Assembly: GCA_037720595.1 (NCBI GenBank)
Contig: JBBJLW010000011.1
Coordinates: forward strand, 36,527-100,526
Source of the DNA: Gaiellasilicea sp037720595
Lineage (GTDB): Bacteria > Actinomycetota > Thermoleophilia > Gaiellales > Gaiellaceae
DNA length: 64,000 nt
Direction: 5' to 3'
The notes under the pieces are model-generated. The model worked only from the letters and a program-made list of their open reading frames with translations, searched no databases and was not told the origin of the DNA. Below are positions 10,382 to 19,174 of the stretch, piece by piece. Numbering within the stretch: position 1 is the first letter of the stretch; every line of letters begins with the position of its first letter. Position numbers and translations under genes: made by a program.

Positions 10382-11610
10382 AGCTCCGGCAGCACCGCGA
10401 GGTCCGGCGCACGCCGTAGCGGCCGACTCAGCGCCGCTATGAGCGCGACCACGACGGCGACACCTGCGAACACGAGCACCGTGGGTACGGCACCGATGAC
10501 TTCGAGTAGGAGCCCCGCGGAGAGCGGGCCGAGCGAGGCGGCTCCCGCGGCGATCAGGCCTCCGACGGATTCCACGCGACCCTGGAGTCGATCGGGCACC
10601 AAGGCGGACTGATAGGCGCCGAAGATGGCGTTGAGCGCCGGGGCACCGAAGAGCATCAGAGCGAAGAGAAATCCAAGCGAGAGCGGCGACGCAATCGCGA
10701 GGAGTGGAACCAGAAGCGCGTAGACGGCGTGGTAGCCGATTCTCACGTGCGACGCGGCAACGCGCCGCTGGAGCGCCGGGGCGGCGACGGCGCCAAACAA
10801 ACCGCCGACCGCGGTCAGGGCGAAAATCAGCCCGATCGTCGTGGCTGAGGCGCCCTGCCGCTGGGCCAGCACGATGATCATGAGAGCGAGCCCGTTGGAG
10901 ACGAAATTGCCCGCTCCGGCCAGCAGGAAGGTCGTACGGAGGAAGCTCTGTCGCCAGAGCCAGCGCACTCCCTCCCCGATCTCGGTACGAAGCCGGCTCG
11001 GCTCCCGCTCTCGAGAGTCCTGAAACTCTGACTTGATGGCGAGCAAGCTCGCGAACGAGATGAGATAGGACACCGCGTCGGCGAGGAATGGCAACCCGCG
11101 CCCGAGCCCGAACAAGAGGCCGCCGAGCGGAGGGCCGCCCAGCGAGGCGGCATATACACGCCCTTCGTTCTGCGCGATCGCCGCGGGAATCTGTCCTCGA
11201 GGGACGAGCCGCCGGATCGCACCGAACTCCGCCGGCCCGACGAAGACGGTCATCGTTCCCTCGACGAACGCGACGACCAGGATGTGGGTGAAGGTGATGC
11301 TCCCGGCCGCGAGGGCGATGGCGATGCTGCCAACACCGACGGCCCGGCCCGCATCGCAGACGAGCATGATCCGCTTCCGGTCCCAGCGATCGACGAGCGC
11401 TCCCGCCGGCAGGCTGAAGAGGAGAAATGGGACTCGGCTTGCGAAGCCGACCAGACCCGCCTTGGCGGGAGAGCCCGTGAGTGCGAGGACGAGCAAGGGA
11501 TAGGCGATCTGCGCGGTCCGCGTACCGAGCTCCGAGACTGCCTGCCCGGCCCAGAGCAGCATGAAGTCGCGGTTGCGTCGGAGAGGTTCAGCGCGGTGAA
11601 CCTCTTGCAC
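10378..11610 (-). CDS. MFS transporter (MFS_3/EntS-like exporter)
   Basis: 410 residues with about 10-12 hydrophobic helices. The N-terminal RNRDFMLLWAGQAVSELGTR and the loop 2-3 motif ALVDRWDRKRIMLVCDAGRA are typical of the MFS_3 drug/siderophore exporter branch. The second half repeats the six-helix unit. The substrate cannot be read. It lies downstream of and in the same direction as the ankyrin gene with a 3-base gap, so they may share an mRNA. Confidence 0.85.
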   Translation of the reverse strand: MQEVHRAEPLRRNRDFMLLWAGQAVSELGTRTAQIAYPLLVLALTGSPAKAGLVGFASRVPFLLFSLPAGALVDRWDRKRIMLVCDAGRAVGVGSIAIALAAGSITFTHILVVAFVEGTMTVFVGPAEFGAIRRLVPRGQIPAAIAQNEGRVYAASLGGPPLGGLLFGLGRGLPFLADAVSYLISFASLLAIKSEFQDSREREPSRLRTEIGEGVRWLWRQSFLRTTFLLAGAGNFVSNGLALMIIVLAQRQGASATTIGLIFALTAVGGLFGAVAAPALQRRVAASHVRIGYHAVYALLVPLLAIASPLSLGFLFALMLFGAPALNAIFGAYQSALVPDRLQGRVESVGGLIAAGAASLGPLSAGLLLEVIGAVPTVLVFAGVAVVVALIAALSRPLRRAPDLAVLPEL

Positions 11611-11613
11611 CGG

Positions 11614-12261
11614 TTAGGCCAGAAGCTCGCCGAGCTCGTCGTGGCCGGCCGCTGCTGCGAGCTCTGCGGCTGTCTTGCCCTCGTCGGTCTGCGCGGCCTT
11701 GTCGACGCCTCGCTCGAGCAATGCCTCGACGCTCTCTTGGTCGCCGTTCTGGGCTGCTGCGTGGAGCGGGGTGAAGCCGCCGCGCTGACGCGCGTTCGGA
11801 TCGGCGCCGTGCTCGAGCAGCAGCGAGACGAGCTTCGAATGACCGCCGGCCGCCGCGCTGTGGAGCGGCGCGACCTCCAGCCCGGCGTTGCGCGCGACCG
11901 CGTTCGCGTCGGCGCCGTGCTCCAGGAGCAGCGCGGCCGCATCCTCGTGACCGAAGAACACAGCGAGATGGAGCGCAGTGAACCCGTCGCTCGCGCTGGC
12001 CTGCGCGAGCTCCCGCTCGCCGGCAAGCAGCTCCTCGAGCCCGCGCGTACGCCCGACCGCCGCCGCATCGAAGACGTCGAGCGCGGGGTTCGCGTCGAGC
12101 AGAACGGCCGCGATCTCGTCCTGCCGCGCGTAGACGGCTCGCCGGATCGCCGAGACGCCCTCCTCGTCGCGCTCCTCGGCCGCCTCCGGCCGGCGCTCGA
12201 GCAGCTCGCGCACGAACTCCGCGTCGCCCGCGACGATCGCCTGGAAGAGGTCGCCGGCCAC
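11614..12261 (-). CDS. Ankyrin-repeat protein
   Basis: 215 residues, composed almost wholly of ankyrin repeats. Repeat signatures recur about every 33-36 residues: DGFTALHLAVFFGHEDAA, then GLEVAPLHSAAAGGHSKLV, then GGFTPLHAAAQNGDQESV, then EGKTAAELAAAAGHDELG. There is no signal peptide, so it is probably a cytoplasmic protein-binding scaffold. It precedes the MFS exporter on the same strand. The partner is unknown. Confidence 0.88.
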   Translation of the reverse strand: MAGDLFQAIVAGDAEFVRELLERRPEAAEERDEEGVSAIRRAVYARQDEIAAVLLDANPALDVFDAAAVGRTRGLEELLAGERELAQASASDGFTALHLAVFFGHEDAAALLLEHGADANAVARNAGLEVAPLHSAAAGGHSKLVSLLLEHGADPNARQRGGFTPLHAAAQNGDQESVEALLERGVDKAAQTDEGKTAAELAAAAGHDELGELLA

Positions 12262-12359
12262 GCGCTGACTCTACGTGGCACGATCGATGAGTTGTCGTCG
12301 ACATCGGGGTCTGATCTCGTAGAAGCCAAGAAGACGACGTTGAGCCTAGGGAGGACATC

Positions 12360-12797
12360 ATGGATTGGAAGCTCGAGCTCGTCGTTGTTCCGGTCTCGGA
12401 CGTAGATCGCGCTAAGGCCTTCTACACCGAGCAGGTCGGGTTCAAGGCGGACGTAGACCACCGCGCAGGGGACGACTTTCGCGTCGTCCAGCTCTCCCCG
12501 CCCGGCTCGGCCTGCTCCATCGCGATCGGAACGGGAATCGGGCAATCGGAACCGGGGTCGACGAAGGGCCTGCACCTAATCGTCTCCGATCTCGATGCCG
12601 CCCGGGCCGAGCTCGCCGACCGCGGGGTGAACGTCGGCGACCTCTTCCATTTCGGTGCGGAAGGTCGCACGGAGGGCGCGCATCCCGAGCGAGCCGACTA
12701 CGGCACGTTCCTCAGCTTCGACGACCCGGACGGCAACAGCTGGCTCGTCCAGGAGGTCGGACGCACGAGGGCTAATCGCGGAGCATCGGGCGCGTGA
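12360..12797 (+). CDS. VOC-family (glyoxalase/dioxygenase-fold) protein
   Basis: 145 residues; GGGAGGACATC gives a strong ribosome binding site. The VOC beta-alpha-beta-beta-beta pattern is clear: V-P-V-S-D-V-D-R-A-K-A-F-Y at residues 11-23, GLHLIVSDLDAARAEL near 64-79, and FLSFDDPDGNSWLVQEV near 118-134. The paired domain edges supply few obvious metal ligands (E131 is a candidate). Small VOC proteins include antibiotic-binding proteins and lyases, so no reaction is assigned. The 3' end overlaps the convergent DDAH-like gene by 26 bases. Confidence 0.87.
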   Translation: MDWKLELVVVPVSDVDRAKAFYTEQVGFKADVDHRAGDDFRVVQLSPPGSACSIAIGTGIGQSEPGSTKGLHLIVSDLDAARAELADRGVNVGDLFHFGAEGRTEGAHPERADYGTFLSFDDPDGNSWLVQEVGRTRANRGASGA

Positions 12798-13599
12798 GGC
12801 AGGTTGGCCCGCCGTCGCCCTTGCGCGAGATCTCGTCGCCGCGATAGGTGACGACGTCCACGCCCGCGTGCTCCATCCGCCGGCGTGTCTCGTCATTCCC
12901 TTCCAGCGCGAGCGCGCGGCGCGGCCCGAGGGCGAGCACGTTCGGCCCCATCGACTCGAACTCGTCATCCGGCACCTCGACCGTGCGGATCTCACGGTCG
13001 GCGAGCAGCTCCAGCAGCCGGACCGGAGCGAGCCGGGGGTAGACGAGCGCGAGGTCGGTGTCGAGCGGGGAGAGGAACGACATCAGGTGCATCACCTCGG
13101 CGGCGCCGTTGTAGTGCGGCAGGTCGAACCGGATCACCTCGACCCCCGGGAAGGCAGCCTCGAGCGCGTCGATCCCGGCCCCGTTCGTGCGATAGCCGTG
13201 ACCGGCGAGAAGCGTCCGCTCGTCGAGCCAGACCGTGTCGCCGCCTTCGACCGCGGCGGGTTCCGCGAGCCGGTGCGCCACCGGCACGCCCGCGTCGCGG
13301 AGCGCCGCCGCGACTCCGTCGGGCTCACGGCGCCGGCCCTCCTTGCCCGGCCGCAGGACGACGACCCCCGCATCGCCGACGAGGACCGGGTCGTGGGCAT
13401 AGATCGCATCCGGGTTCCCGGGATCGTGCCGCGAAAGCACAACGTCGGCTCCTGCCTCCTCGAGCATCAGGCAGAGCGCCTCGTGCTCGGCTGCGGCGAC
13501 TCGCGGATCGGGCGCCGAGCGCCAGCCGTACTCGCGCCATGCCGCCGCGTCCTCGGGCAGTGGCGGGCGCACCAACACCCGCTTCAACGCGCCCGTCAT
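12772..13599 (-). CDS. Dimethylargininase/amidinotransferase-superfamily hydrolase
   Basis: 275 residues. The pentein fold is shown by R-V-L-V-R-P-P at the N-terminus, the D-P-V-L-V-G-D-A-G-V-V-V-L-R-P block near 70, EGGDTVWLD near 118 and the C-terminal catalytic cysteine in GGPTCLTRPM near 266. A histidine in EVMHLMSF near 169 is the likely catalytic His. Size and motifs fit N(omega),N(omega)-dimethylarginine dimethylaminohydrolase, which releases citrulline and dimethylamine; a related arginine or guanidino hydrolase is possible. The start ATG at 13599 gives the expected family N-terminus. Confidence 0.85.
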   Translation of the reverse strand: MTGALKRVLVRPPLPEDAAAWREYGWRSAPDPRVAAAEHEALCLMLEEAGADVVLSRHDPGNPDAIYAHDPVLVGDAGVVVLRPGKEGRRREPDGVAAALRDAGVPVAHRLAEPAAVEGGDTVWLDERTLLAGHGYRTNGAGIDALEAAFPGVEVIRFDLPHYNGAAEVMHLMSFLSPLDTDLALVYPRLAPVRLLELLADREIRTVEVPDDEFESMGPNVLALGPRRALALEGNDETRRRMEHAGVDVVTYRGDEISRKGDGGPTCLTRPMLRD

Positions 13600-13619
13600 C
13601 GACTGTGAGCCGTACCGGT

Positions 13620-14303
13620 TCACGGCAGCCGGAAAGCGATCTCGCCGAGTCGCCGGTACCCCTCGACCGAGGGGTGGTCGCCGTCGGAGGTCCATTCGTC
13701 TCGCATCCGGCCGTGCTCGTCGGGGTGCTCGAGCGTCGCGTAGAACGGGAGCACCTGCACGTCCTCTTCGCGTGCCAGCTCCTCGATCAGCTCGTTCAGC
13801 TGGTTGATCGGATCCTCCGCGCTTGGCCAGCCCCTGTTCCAGGGAAGGACGTTTGCGATCGCAACGCGCAGGCCGAGCTCCTTGCCGCGCCGCACCATCG
13901 CGCGCAGGTTCTCGGCCGCCGGCTCGACATCACGGCCCTGGGCGATGTCGTTGATCCCGCCCTGGACGACGAGCACGTCAGCGCCCGTCGCGCATGCGTC
14001 CAGCCGCTCCGCGATCTGGTCGGTGCGCTCACCGTAGACGCCGCAGTTGCGGAAGCGCAGCCGCGGATCGGACTCCGCGGCCCAATACTCCCACTGGCTC
14101 TGCGGATCGAGGGCATCGCCGATCTGGGCGCGCACGTCCGGGTCCGGATCCCAGGCCGGCGAGCCCGCGTGGATCGAGTCCCCCAGGGCGGCAACGACGA
14201 TCTCCCCCTCCGCGTTCACAGTCGCGACCTCACCTCCCTCGGCCCGGCCGCATCCGGCGGCCAGCAGCGCGAGCAGAACGTATACGTGGACGTGGAGGCG
14301 CAT
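13620..14303 (-). CDS. SGNH/GDSL-family lipoprotein hydrolase
   Basis: 227 residues. The N-terminus is a lipoprotein signal with lipobox L-L-A-A-G-C at 13-18. SGNH block I is A-L-G-D-S-I-H-A-G near 39-47, with D-S instead of the full GDSL. Block III G-G-I-N-D lies near 121, and the C-terminal catalytic Asp-His is SDGDHPS near 208-214. It is probably an extracytoplasmic esterase or carbohydrate deacetylase. It is divergent from the flavin-binding protein gene with an 18-base gap, so their promoters must overlap each other's coding starts or lie further upstream. Confidence 0.85.
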   Translation of the reverse strand: MRLHVHVYVLLALLAAGCGRAEGGEVATVNAEGEIVVAALGDSIHAGSPAWDPDPDVRAQIGDALDPQSQWEYWAAESDPRLRFRNCGVYGERTDQIAERLDACATGADVLVVQGGINDIAQGRDVEPAAENLRAMVRRGKELGLRVAIANVLPWNRGWPSAEDPINQLNELIEELAREEDVQVLPFYATLEHPDEHGRMRDEWTSDGDHPSVEGYRRLGEIAFRLP

Positions 14304-14321
14304 CGGGAGGATGATCGTCTG

Positions 14322-14912
14322 ATGAGTCTGTACGGCCCGCAGAGTCGCGAGTTCCAGGACAGGTTCGACACGCGCCGCCTGGCGGATCGGCTCGAGGAGC
14401 GCCTGGTCAAAGAGACAATCGACACAGACGACCGTGCGTTCATCGAGGCCCGCGACATGTTCTTCCTCGCGACCGCCGACGAGCACGCGCTGCCGCAGTG
14501 CTCCTACAAGGGCGGCGAGCCCGGCTTCGTACGCGTGCTCGACGAGCGGACGATCGCCTTCCCGAGCTACGACGGCAACGGGATGTTCCTCTCGCTCGGG
14601 AACCTCTCGGCGAACGCGAACGTCGGCCTCCTCTTCGTCGACTTCGAGGGTCAGAAGCGGCTGCGGCTGAACGGCAGCGCCTCGATCGACGAGGCCGACC
14701 CGCTGCTCGCCGGGTACGAGCGCGCCCAGTGCATCGTCCGGGTGCGCGCGACCCAGGTCTTCCCGAACTGCCCCCGCTACATCCACAAGCTCGAGCTCGT
14801 CGAGCGCTCGCGCTTCGTTCCGCAGACCGGGTGCGAGCCGCCGGTGCCCGAATGGAAACGTCGCGACTGGGCGGTCGACGTCTTGCCGGCCGGCGATCCG
14901 ACTCGCAGTTAG
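14322..14912 (+). CDS. Pyridoxamine 5'-phosphate oxidase-family protein
   Basis: 196 residues. The split-barrel flavin-binding fold is suggested by MFFLATADEHALPQCSYKGG near 45-64, TIAFPSYDGNGMFLSLGNL near 80-98 and NVGLLFVDFEGQKRLRLNGSA near 104-124, and a C-terminal F-P-N-C-P-R-Y-I-H-K motif near 148. This C-terminal motif matches the pyridoxamine-phosphate-oxidase-like subfamily seen in actinobacteria and is not diagnostic of vitamin B6 synthesis. It may be an F420- or FMN-dependent reductase. A GGGAGG lies 12 bases before the ATG, which is rather far. Confidence 0.82.
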   Translation: MSLYGPQSREFQDRFDTRRLADRLEERLVKETIDTDDRAFIEARDMFFLATADEHALPQCSYKGGEPGFVRVLDERTIAFPSYDGNGMFLSLGNLSANANVGLLFVDFEGQKRLRLNGSASIDEADPLLAGYERAQCIVRVRATQVFPNCPRYIHKLELVERSRFVPQTGCEPPVPEWKRRDWAVDVLPAGDPTRS

Positions 14913-17632
14913 TCGCCGGTCTCGGCGAGTCGCTGGTAGAAGAAGCCGCCGAGGAGGAGCACTGCGCCGACGGCGAGGAACGAGGCGGCGCGCGCGACCG
15001 AGCTGAGCGTCGCGAGGTCGTAGAGGAAGAGCTTGCCGAGCGCGAGCGCGAAGAGGCCGAGCGCGGCCAGCCTCAGCACCCGCTGCCCGCGGCGTAACCC
15101 AACGACGAGGGTCGTGAGAGCGACGAGACCCCAGAACGCGCTCACCGCGGTATGCCCGCGCTGGAACGCCGTCGTCGTTCCAGCGGCGCCGAGCTCCTGG
15201 ACGAGCCCGAGGATCGCAAGCGAGGCGCCGTAGAGTCCGAGGACTGCAAGCGCCCACCGGAGCACGCGGCCGAGGTCGTCGAAACTGTCGTCGAGCCAGC
15301 GGTCGGCGAAGTCCGCCGGCCGATCGATCTTGCGAATCGCGAGAGCGAGCACTGCCAATGCGCCGAGGACGAGGAGCAGGGCGGGCACGCCATCCGCAGG
15401 CGTCTCGTTCGCCCGGAGGAAGTCCTCCGGCGTGGCGAGCAGCACGAGCGTCAGGACACCGGCGAGGAGCGAGAACGCGCTCGAGCCGAGCCAGAAACGG
15501 GGCTCGCGGAGGACGGTTCCGGCGCCGGCAAGCGCCGCGGCAGCGATCGCCCACGCGAGCACGAGCCAGGTGTGGTCGAGCAGCACGAGCGAGGACGCGA
15601 GCCCGAGTACGAGAGCAGAGACCCAGAAGCACGTCGCCAGGTTCCGCCGGCCGAAGACGGTGGCCGCGACGAACAGATACGCAACGCCGATGCCTGCGAG
15701 CGCGTAGCCGCGAGCGTCGCCGGCGAAGAGCTCGGCGCAGAGGAAGCCCGACAGCGCCGTGCTAAAGGCAGCGCCGACCACGGAGACGAGTCCGGTTCGC
15801 TCGGAGAAAACGCCGTGCAGAAGCGCCGCGGTGGCAGCCGCCACGGCGAGGACGACGGCGCACCAGCCGCGGTGGTCGGGCAGCTCGGGAAGGCTGAAGA
15901 ACTCGAACGAAGCGAGGGTGACGCCAAAGCCGACAATCCCGCCGAGCTCGAGCAACCGCGAGCGTCGCAGCATCCCGGCCGCGAGCAGCGCAAGCGCTGT
16001 CAGACTCCACAGGGTCGTCACTCCGACATGGCCCCAGTCGAAGGAGGGCTCGATCGAGAGGCGTTCGGCGCCGGCGAGCAGCGCGAGCGAGGCGGCGTCG
16101 ACGAGCACGAGCCCGCCGAGCGCGAGCGTGCCGATGCTGAGCGGACGGCGGTTGCGATCGGTCTCGGCGACGAGCTGCGCGAGCGCGGCCGGCATCGAGC
16201 TCCCGCTGCGGCTCGGAGGCCAGCTGCGGGCGAGCAGTCCGAATCCGAGCAGCGCCAGTCCGATCGCCGTCAGCGCGGGCACCCCGTCGAAGTGGCTCGG
16301 ATCGGGCTCGTAGAGCGTGTCGAGCGGCGCCTCGTGGCCGAACGTGTAGAGGAGCGCGAGCAGCAGGTAGGCGAGCGCGACGAGCTGGAAGCGCGTCTCC
16401 GCGATCCGTCGGCCGAGCCAGCCAAGCGCCAGGGCTTCAACCGACCATGCGACGACGAGCGAGGGCCCGTCGAGGAACTGGGCGGTCGCCGTGGCCGCAA
16501 ACGCGGTGCCAAAAACGGCTGCGAGCGCGCCGAGCTCGAGCGTGTCCTCCCGCCAGAAGGAGGCGGCGACCGCGCCGAAGGCTCCCGCGAGCACCGTGAG
16601 CCCGACCCCGCGCGCGTCACCCTCGAGCAGCGCAAACGACGAGACCCCGCCGAGGAGCGCTGCACCTGCGACCAAGATGCTCGCGAGCGAATCGAGCTGC
16701 GCTCGGGCAGTGGCGAGCTGGCGGGCGATGCCGGCTCCGAAGTAGAGCCCGACGAAGACGAGCGCGAGCGCGACGACGCTCGAGCGCTTCGGGTCGTCGT
16801 CGGCCAGAACGAGCGCGAGGATCTGGGGTGCGCTGACGGCGGCCGCCCAGGCAAAGAGACTTCGCCATTCCTTCGCGAGGGCGACGGCGGCAGCTGCCGC
16901 GAAGACGATCGCGACGAACGCGGTTCCCGTGACGGTGAGACTTCCGTCGAGGATGACGATCGCGGGCACGACCATCGCGCCGATCAATCCGAGCCCGGCA
17001 ACGACCTCCGACGACCAGCGAAGCGAGAGCGCCACGCCTGTGCCGGCGATCGCAGCCGCGAGTGCAAGCGCCGCAAGCGAGGGGACGAGGTCGTAGAGCG
17101 CAGCCGCGGCGAGGAGCGTCGCGTAGCCGCCGGCGATTCCGGCGCCCGCGGCGGCGACGGCCGCATGGAGCCGGCCGTGGCGCGCGTGCAGGACGACGCC
17201 GGCTGCGAAGACGAGCGCCGACGCGCTGCCGCCGAGCACGACGCGGGCCAGCGGGCCGATCCAGCCGTTGTTGGCGGCGAGCACGAAGAAAAAGACGACG
17301 CCGAGCAGCGTCACGATGCCGCCCGCGAGCGCAAGCCCACGCGCGCCGAAGAGATCGGCCGCGTCGAGCTTCGGCAGCTCGAGCCTTGGAAGCTTCACGG
17401 AGCGCTCCCATTGGGCTGGCTCCCGCTCCATGCGCGGCGGCGCTGGTGGGCGTGCGGACGGAGGGGCGGGCGCGGCGATCCGGAGCGGTAGCGGCTCGGC
17501 GCTGACCTGCTCGACCACCATCGTGGGCGCGTCGTCGGCGAGCACCGTCGCGCGGATCGTCCGCAGCTCGCTGTGCAGCTCGCGGAGCTCGTTCTCCATC
17601 CGGTCGAGCCGGGCGAGCACGCCGGCGCTCAT
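14909..17632 (-). CDS. DUF2339 multi-pass membrane protein
   Basis: 907 residues. The N-terminal ~45 residues are a coiled coil (R-M-E-N-E-L-R-E-L-H-S-E-L), followed by a P/A-rich linker. After that come more than twenty hydrophobic helices separated by very short loops, which is the DUF2339 layout. The first membrane block has G-G-I-V-T-L-L-G-V-V-F-F. The function of this family is unknown; a role in envelope homeostasis has been suggested only by its size and topology. Its start overlaps the stop of the upstream XRE gene by 4 bases, so they form an operon. Confidence 0.88.
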   Translation of the reverse strand: MSAGVLARLDRMENELRELHSELRTIRATVLADDAPTMVVEQVSAEPLPLRIAAPAPPSARPPAPPRMEREPAQWERSVKLPRLELPKLDAADLFGARGLALAGGIVTLLGVVFFFVLAANNGWIGPLARVVLGGSASALVFAAGVVLHARHGRLHAAVAAAGAGIAGGYATLLAAAALYDLVPSLAALALAAAIAGTGVALSLRWSSEVVAGLGLIGAMVVPAIVILDGSLTVTGTAFVAIVFAAAAAVALAKEWRSLFAWAAAVSAPQILALVLADDDPKRSSVVALALVFVGLYFGAGIARQLATARAQLDSLASILVAGAALLGGVSSFALLEGDARGVGLTVLAGAFGAVAASFWREDTLELGALAAVFGTAFAATATAQFLDGPSLVVAWSVEALALGWLGRRIAETRFQLVALAYLLLALLYTFGHEAPLDTLYEPDPSHFDGVPALTAIGLALLGFGLLARSWPPSRSGSSMPAALAQLVAETDRNRRPLSIGTLALGGLVLVDAASLALLAGAERLSIEPSFDWGHVGVTTLWSLTALALLAAGMLRRSRLLELGGIVGFGVTLASFEFFSLPELPDHRGWCAVVLAVAAATAALLHGVFSERTGLVSVVGAAFSTALSGFLCAELFAGDARGYALAGIGVAYLFVAATVFGRRNLATCFWVSALVLGLASSLVLLDHTWLVLAWAIAAAALAGAGTVLREPRFWLGSSAFSLLAGVLTLVLLATPEDFLRANETPADGVPALLLVLGALAVLALAIRKIDRPADFADRWLDDSFDDLGRVLRWALAVLGLYGASLAILGLVQELGAAGTTTAFQRGHTAVSAFWGLVALTTLVVGLRRGQRVLRLAALGLFALALGKLFLYDLATLSSVARAASFLAVGAVLLLGGFFYQRLAETGD

Positions 17633-17943
17633 GCTTGTCCTCCCGTTGACTCGCGCGGAATCAGGTCGACGTGCAGGTCGCAGTCGAGCGCGTCGGCGAT
17701 CCTGAGCAACGTGTCGATCCGAGGCGGCCGCCCGCCGCTCTCGAGTCGCGCGATCGCCGACTGCGTCGTCCCGACCCGCTGGGCGAGCTCGCGCTGGGAG
17801 AGACCCCGTTCGACACGCCGCGCCGCCACCTCGCCGGCAATCGCGGCGAAGAACCAGCCCTCCTCGGCACCCGCCAAACGGGCGCGCAGGCGCTCGAGTG
17901 GAAGCCGGTTCGCCGTCTCCGAGTATCGCATGTTTGCGATCAT
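17629..17943 (-). CDS. XRE-family HTH protein (antitoxin-like)
   Basis: 104 residues. Residues 45-95 form an HTH_3 domain: ERGLSQRELAQRVGTTQSA then IARLESGGRPPRIDTLLRI. The N-terminal 40 residues are helical. This resembles HigA/MqsA-type antitoxins, but no toxin gene is adjacent. Instead the DUF2339 gene follows with a 4-base overlap. It may be a simple autoregulator of that operon. A second start is possible at the fifth codon (MRYSETANRL). The 40 bases before it (ATAGCCTAATTGCTATTGCTGT region) are unusually AT-rich for this genome and probably hold the promoter. Confidence 0.82.
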   Translation of the reverse strand: MIANMRYSETANRLPLERLRARLAGAEEGWFFAAIAGEVAARRVERGLSQRELAQRVGTTQSAIARLESGGRPPRIDTLLRIADALDCDLHVDLIPRESTGGQA

Positions 17944-17983
17944 AGCCTAATTGCTATTGCTGTCAACCCTCGTCGAAGGATCG

Positions 17984-19117
17984 CTACGCGAGCAGCAAGC
18001 GGTGCCGTGCGAGCGCAGCGAGCACGGCGTCGACGTCGTCGGCCGTGTTGTAGAGATGCAGCGAGACGCGGAGGCTCGAGTCTCGTTCCGACGCGACGAT
18101 GTCCTCCTCGCCGAGCACGCGTACAAGCTCGGGCGCGTCCGTCGAGCGCACGCAGACAAGCGGTCCGTGGGGCGGTGTCGCGACGCCGGCACCGAGCTCG
18201 TCGAGGCCGGTGACCAGGCGCCCGACGAGGCCGCGCACGTGCTCGGCGATCGCCGGGACGCCCGCCTCGGCGATGAGACCGACCCCGGCGACTCCCGCGT
18301 AGATGTTCGGCACGGGCGGCGTGCCGGCATCGAAGCGGCGCGCGCTGCGGTGAGGTCGGTAGCGCTCGATCTGCATCTCGAAGACGTTCTCATCGGCGAA
18401 CCAGCCGGTCTGGGTGGGTAGGAGCTCGGTAACGAGGCCCGGCCGGCAGGCCATGAACGCGAGCCCCGCCGAGGCGAGGAGGTACTTGACGGTGCCGCCG
18501 ACGACGATGTCGCCCGCCTTGGCGGCGTCGAGCGGGATCGCGCCGATCCCCTGGTAGCCGTCGACGAGCATCAGCGCGCCGTGCTGGCGGGCGAGCGCGT
18601 AGATCGCCGTCACGTCGTGAACGGCGCCCGTCCGATAGGACACGAGAGTCGAGCAGACGAGCGCTGTCCGTTCGTCGATCGCCGCTGCATACGCTTCCGG
18701 CTCGGGCGCGACCTGGACGACCTCCGCGCCGCGCAACTCCTGCGCGTGCGCGATCTGGCCGATTGTCGGGAACTCGTTCTCGGAGATCACGATCCGCTTC
18801 CGCTCGCCCGAGAGGTCGAGCGCGGACACGAGCGCGCTGACCGCGGCCGACACCGAAGTCTGGATCGCGACGTCGTCGGGCTGCGCGCCGAGCAGGCCCG
18901 CGAACGCGGCGCGCGCGGTCTCGGCACGCTCGACCCAGTGCTCCCACTCGGCCCCGTTCTCGTCCCAACCGGCGAGGTACTCCTCGTAGGCGACACGCAC
19001 GTCATCGGAGAGCGCCCCCTGCGAGCACGAGTTGACGTAGACCTTGCGCTCGAAGACGGGAAAACGCCCGCGAATCGCCTCGCCCACGAGCCTCGTCCCT
19101 GCGTCCGTCCCTGTCAC
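17984..19117 (-). CDS. Class V PLP-dependent aminotransferase / cysteine-desulfurase-like
   Basis: 377 residues. Family hallmarks: FPVFERKVYVNSCSQGALS near the N-terminus, a serine/His-rich PLP-contact region, MLVDGYQGIGAIPLDA near 180-195 (aspartate binding the PLP ring nitrogen), and VGGTVKYLLASAG near 203-215 with the PLP lysine. The catalytic cysteine of cysteine desulfurases is not evident, so it may be an isopenicillin-epimerase-like or kynureninase-like member. Start: GTG 19117 is the only in-frame start before an upstream TGA, and the codons before it lie in a 12-bp tandem repeat. Confidence 0.83.
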   Translation of the reverse strand: MTGTDAGTRLVGEAIRGRFPVFERKVYVNSCSQGALSDDVRVAYEEYLAGWDENGAEWEHWVERAETARAAFAGLLGAQPDDVAIQTSVSAAVSALVSALDLSGERKRIVISENEFPTIGQIAHAQELRGAEVVQVAPEPEAYAAAIDERTALVCSTLVSYRTGAVHDVTAIYALARQHGALMLVDGYQGIGAIPLDAAKAGDIVVGGTVKYLLASAGLAFMACRPGLVTELLPTQTGWFADENVFEMQIERYRPHRSARRFDAGTPPVPNIYAGVAGVGLIAEAGVPAIAEHVRGLVGRLVTGLDELGAGVATPPHGPLVCVRSTDAPELVRVLGEEDIVASERDSSLRVSLHLYNTADDVDAVLAALARHRLLLA

Positions 19118-19118
19118 C

Positions 19119-19166
19119 GTCTCTGCGACCTCGTCTGCGACCGTCTCTGCGACCGTCTCTGCGACG
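19119..19166. repeat. Four 12-bp tandem repeats before the aminotransferase start
   Basis: Units GTCTCTGCGACC (19119), TCGTCTGCGACC (19131, diverged), GTCTCTGCGACC (19143) and GTCTCTGCGACG (19155) abut the start codon of the minus-strand aminotransferase gene. They lie in the 57-base gap after livF. The repeat may vary in number and affect translation initiation; this is inference. Confidence 0.7.
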
Positions 19167-19174
19167 GGGTGTCC

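Noticed and set aside
15152..17491. Long plus-strand frame over the DUF2339 gene
   Set aside because: Its composition (E/R/G-rich, no hydrophobic core) is that of an antisense shadow of a membrane protein.
17629..17943. Toxin-antitoxin pair
   Set aside because: The XRE protein is antitoxin-like but no toxin-sized partner is adjacent; the coupled gene is DUF2339.
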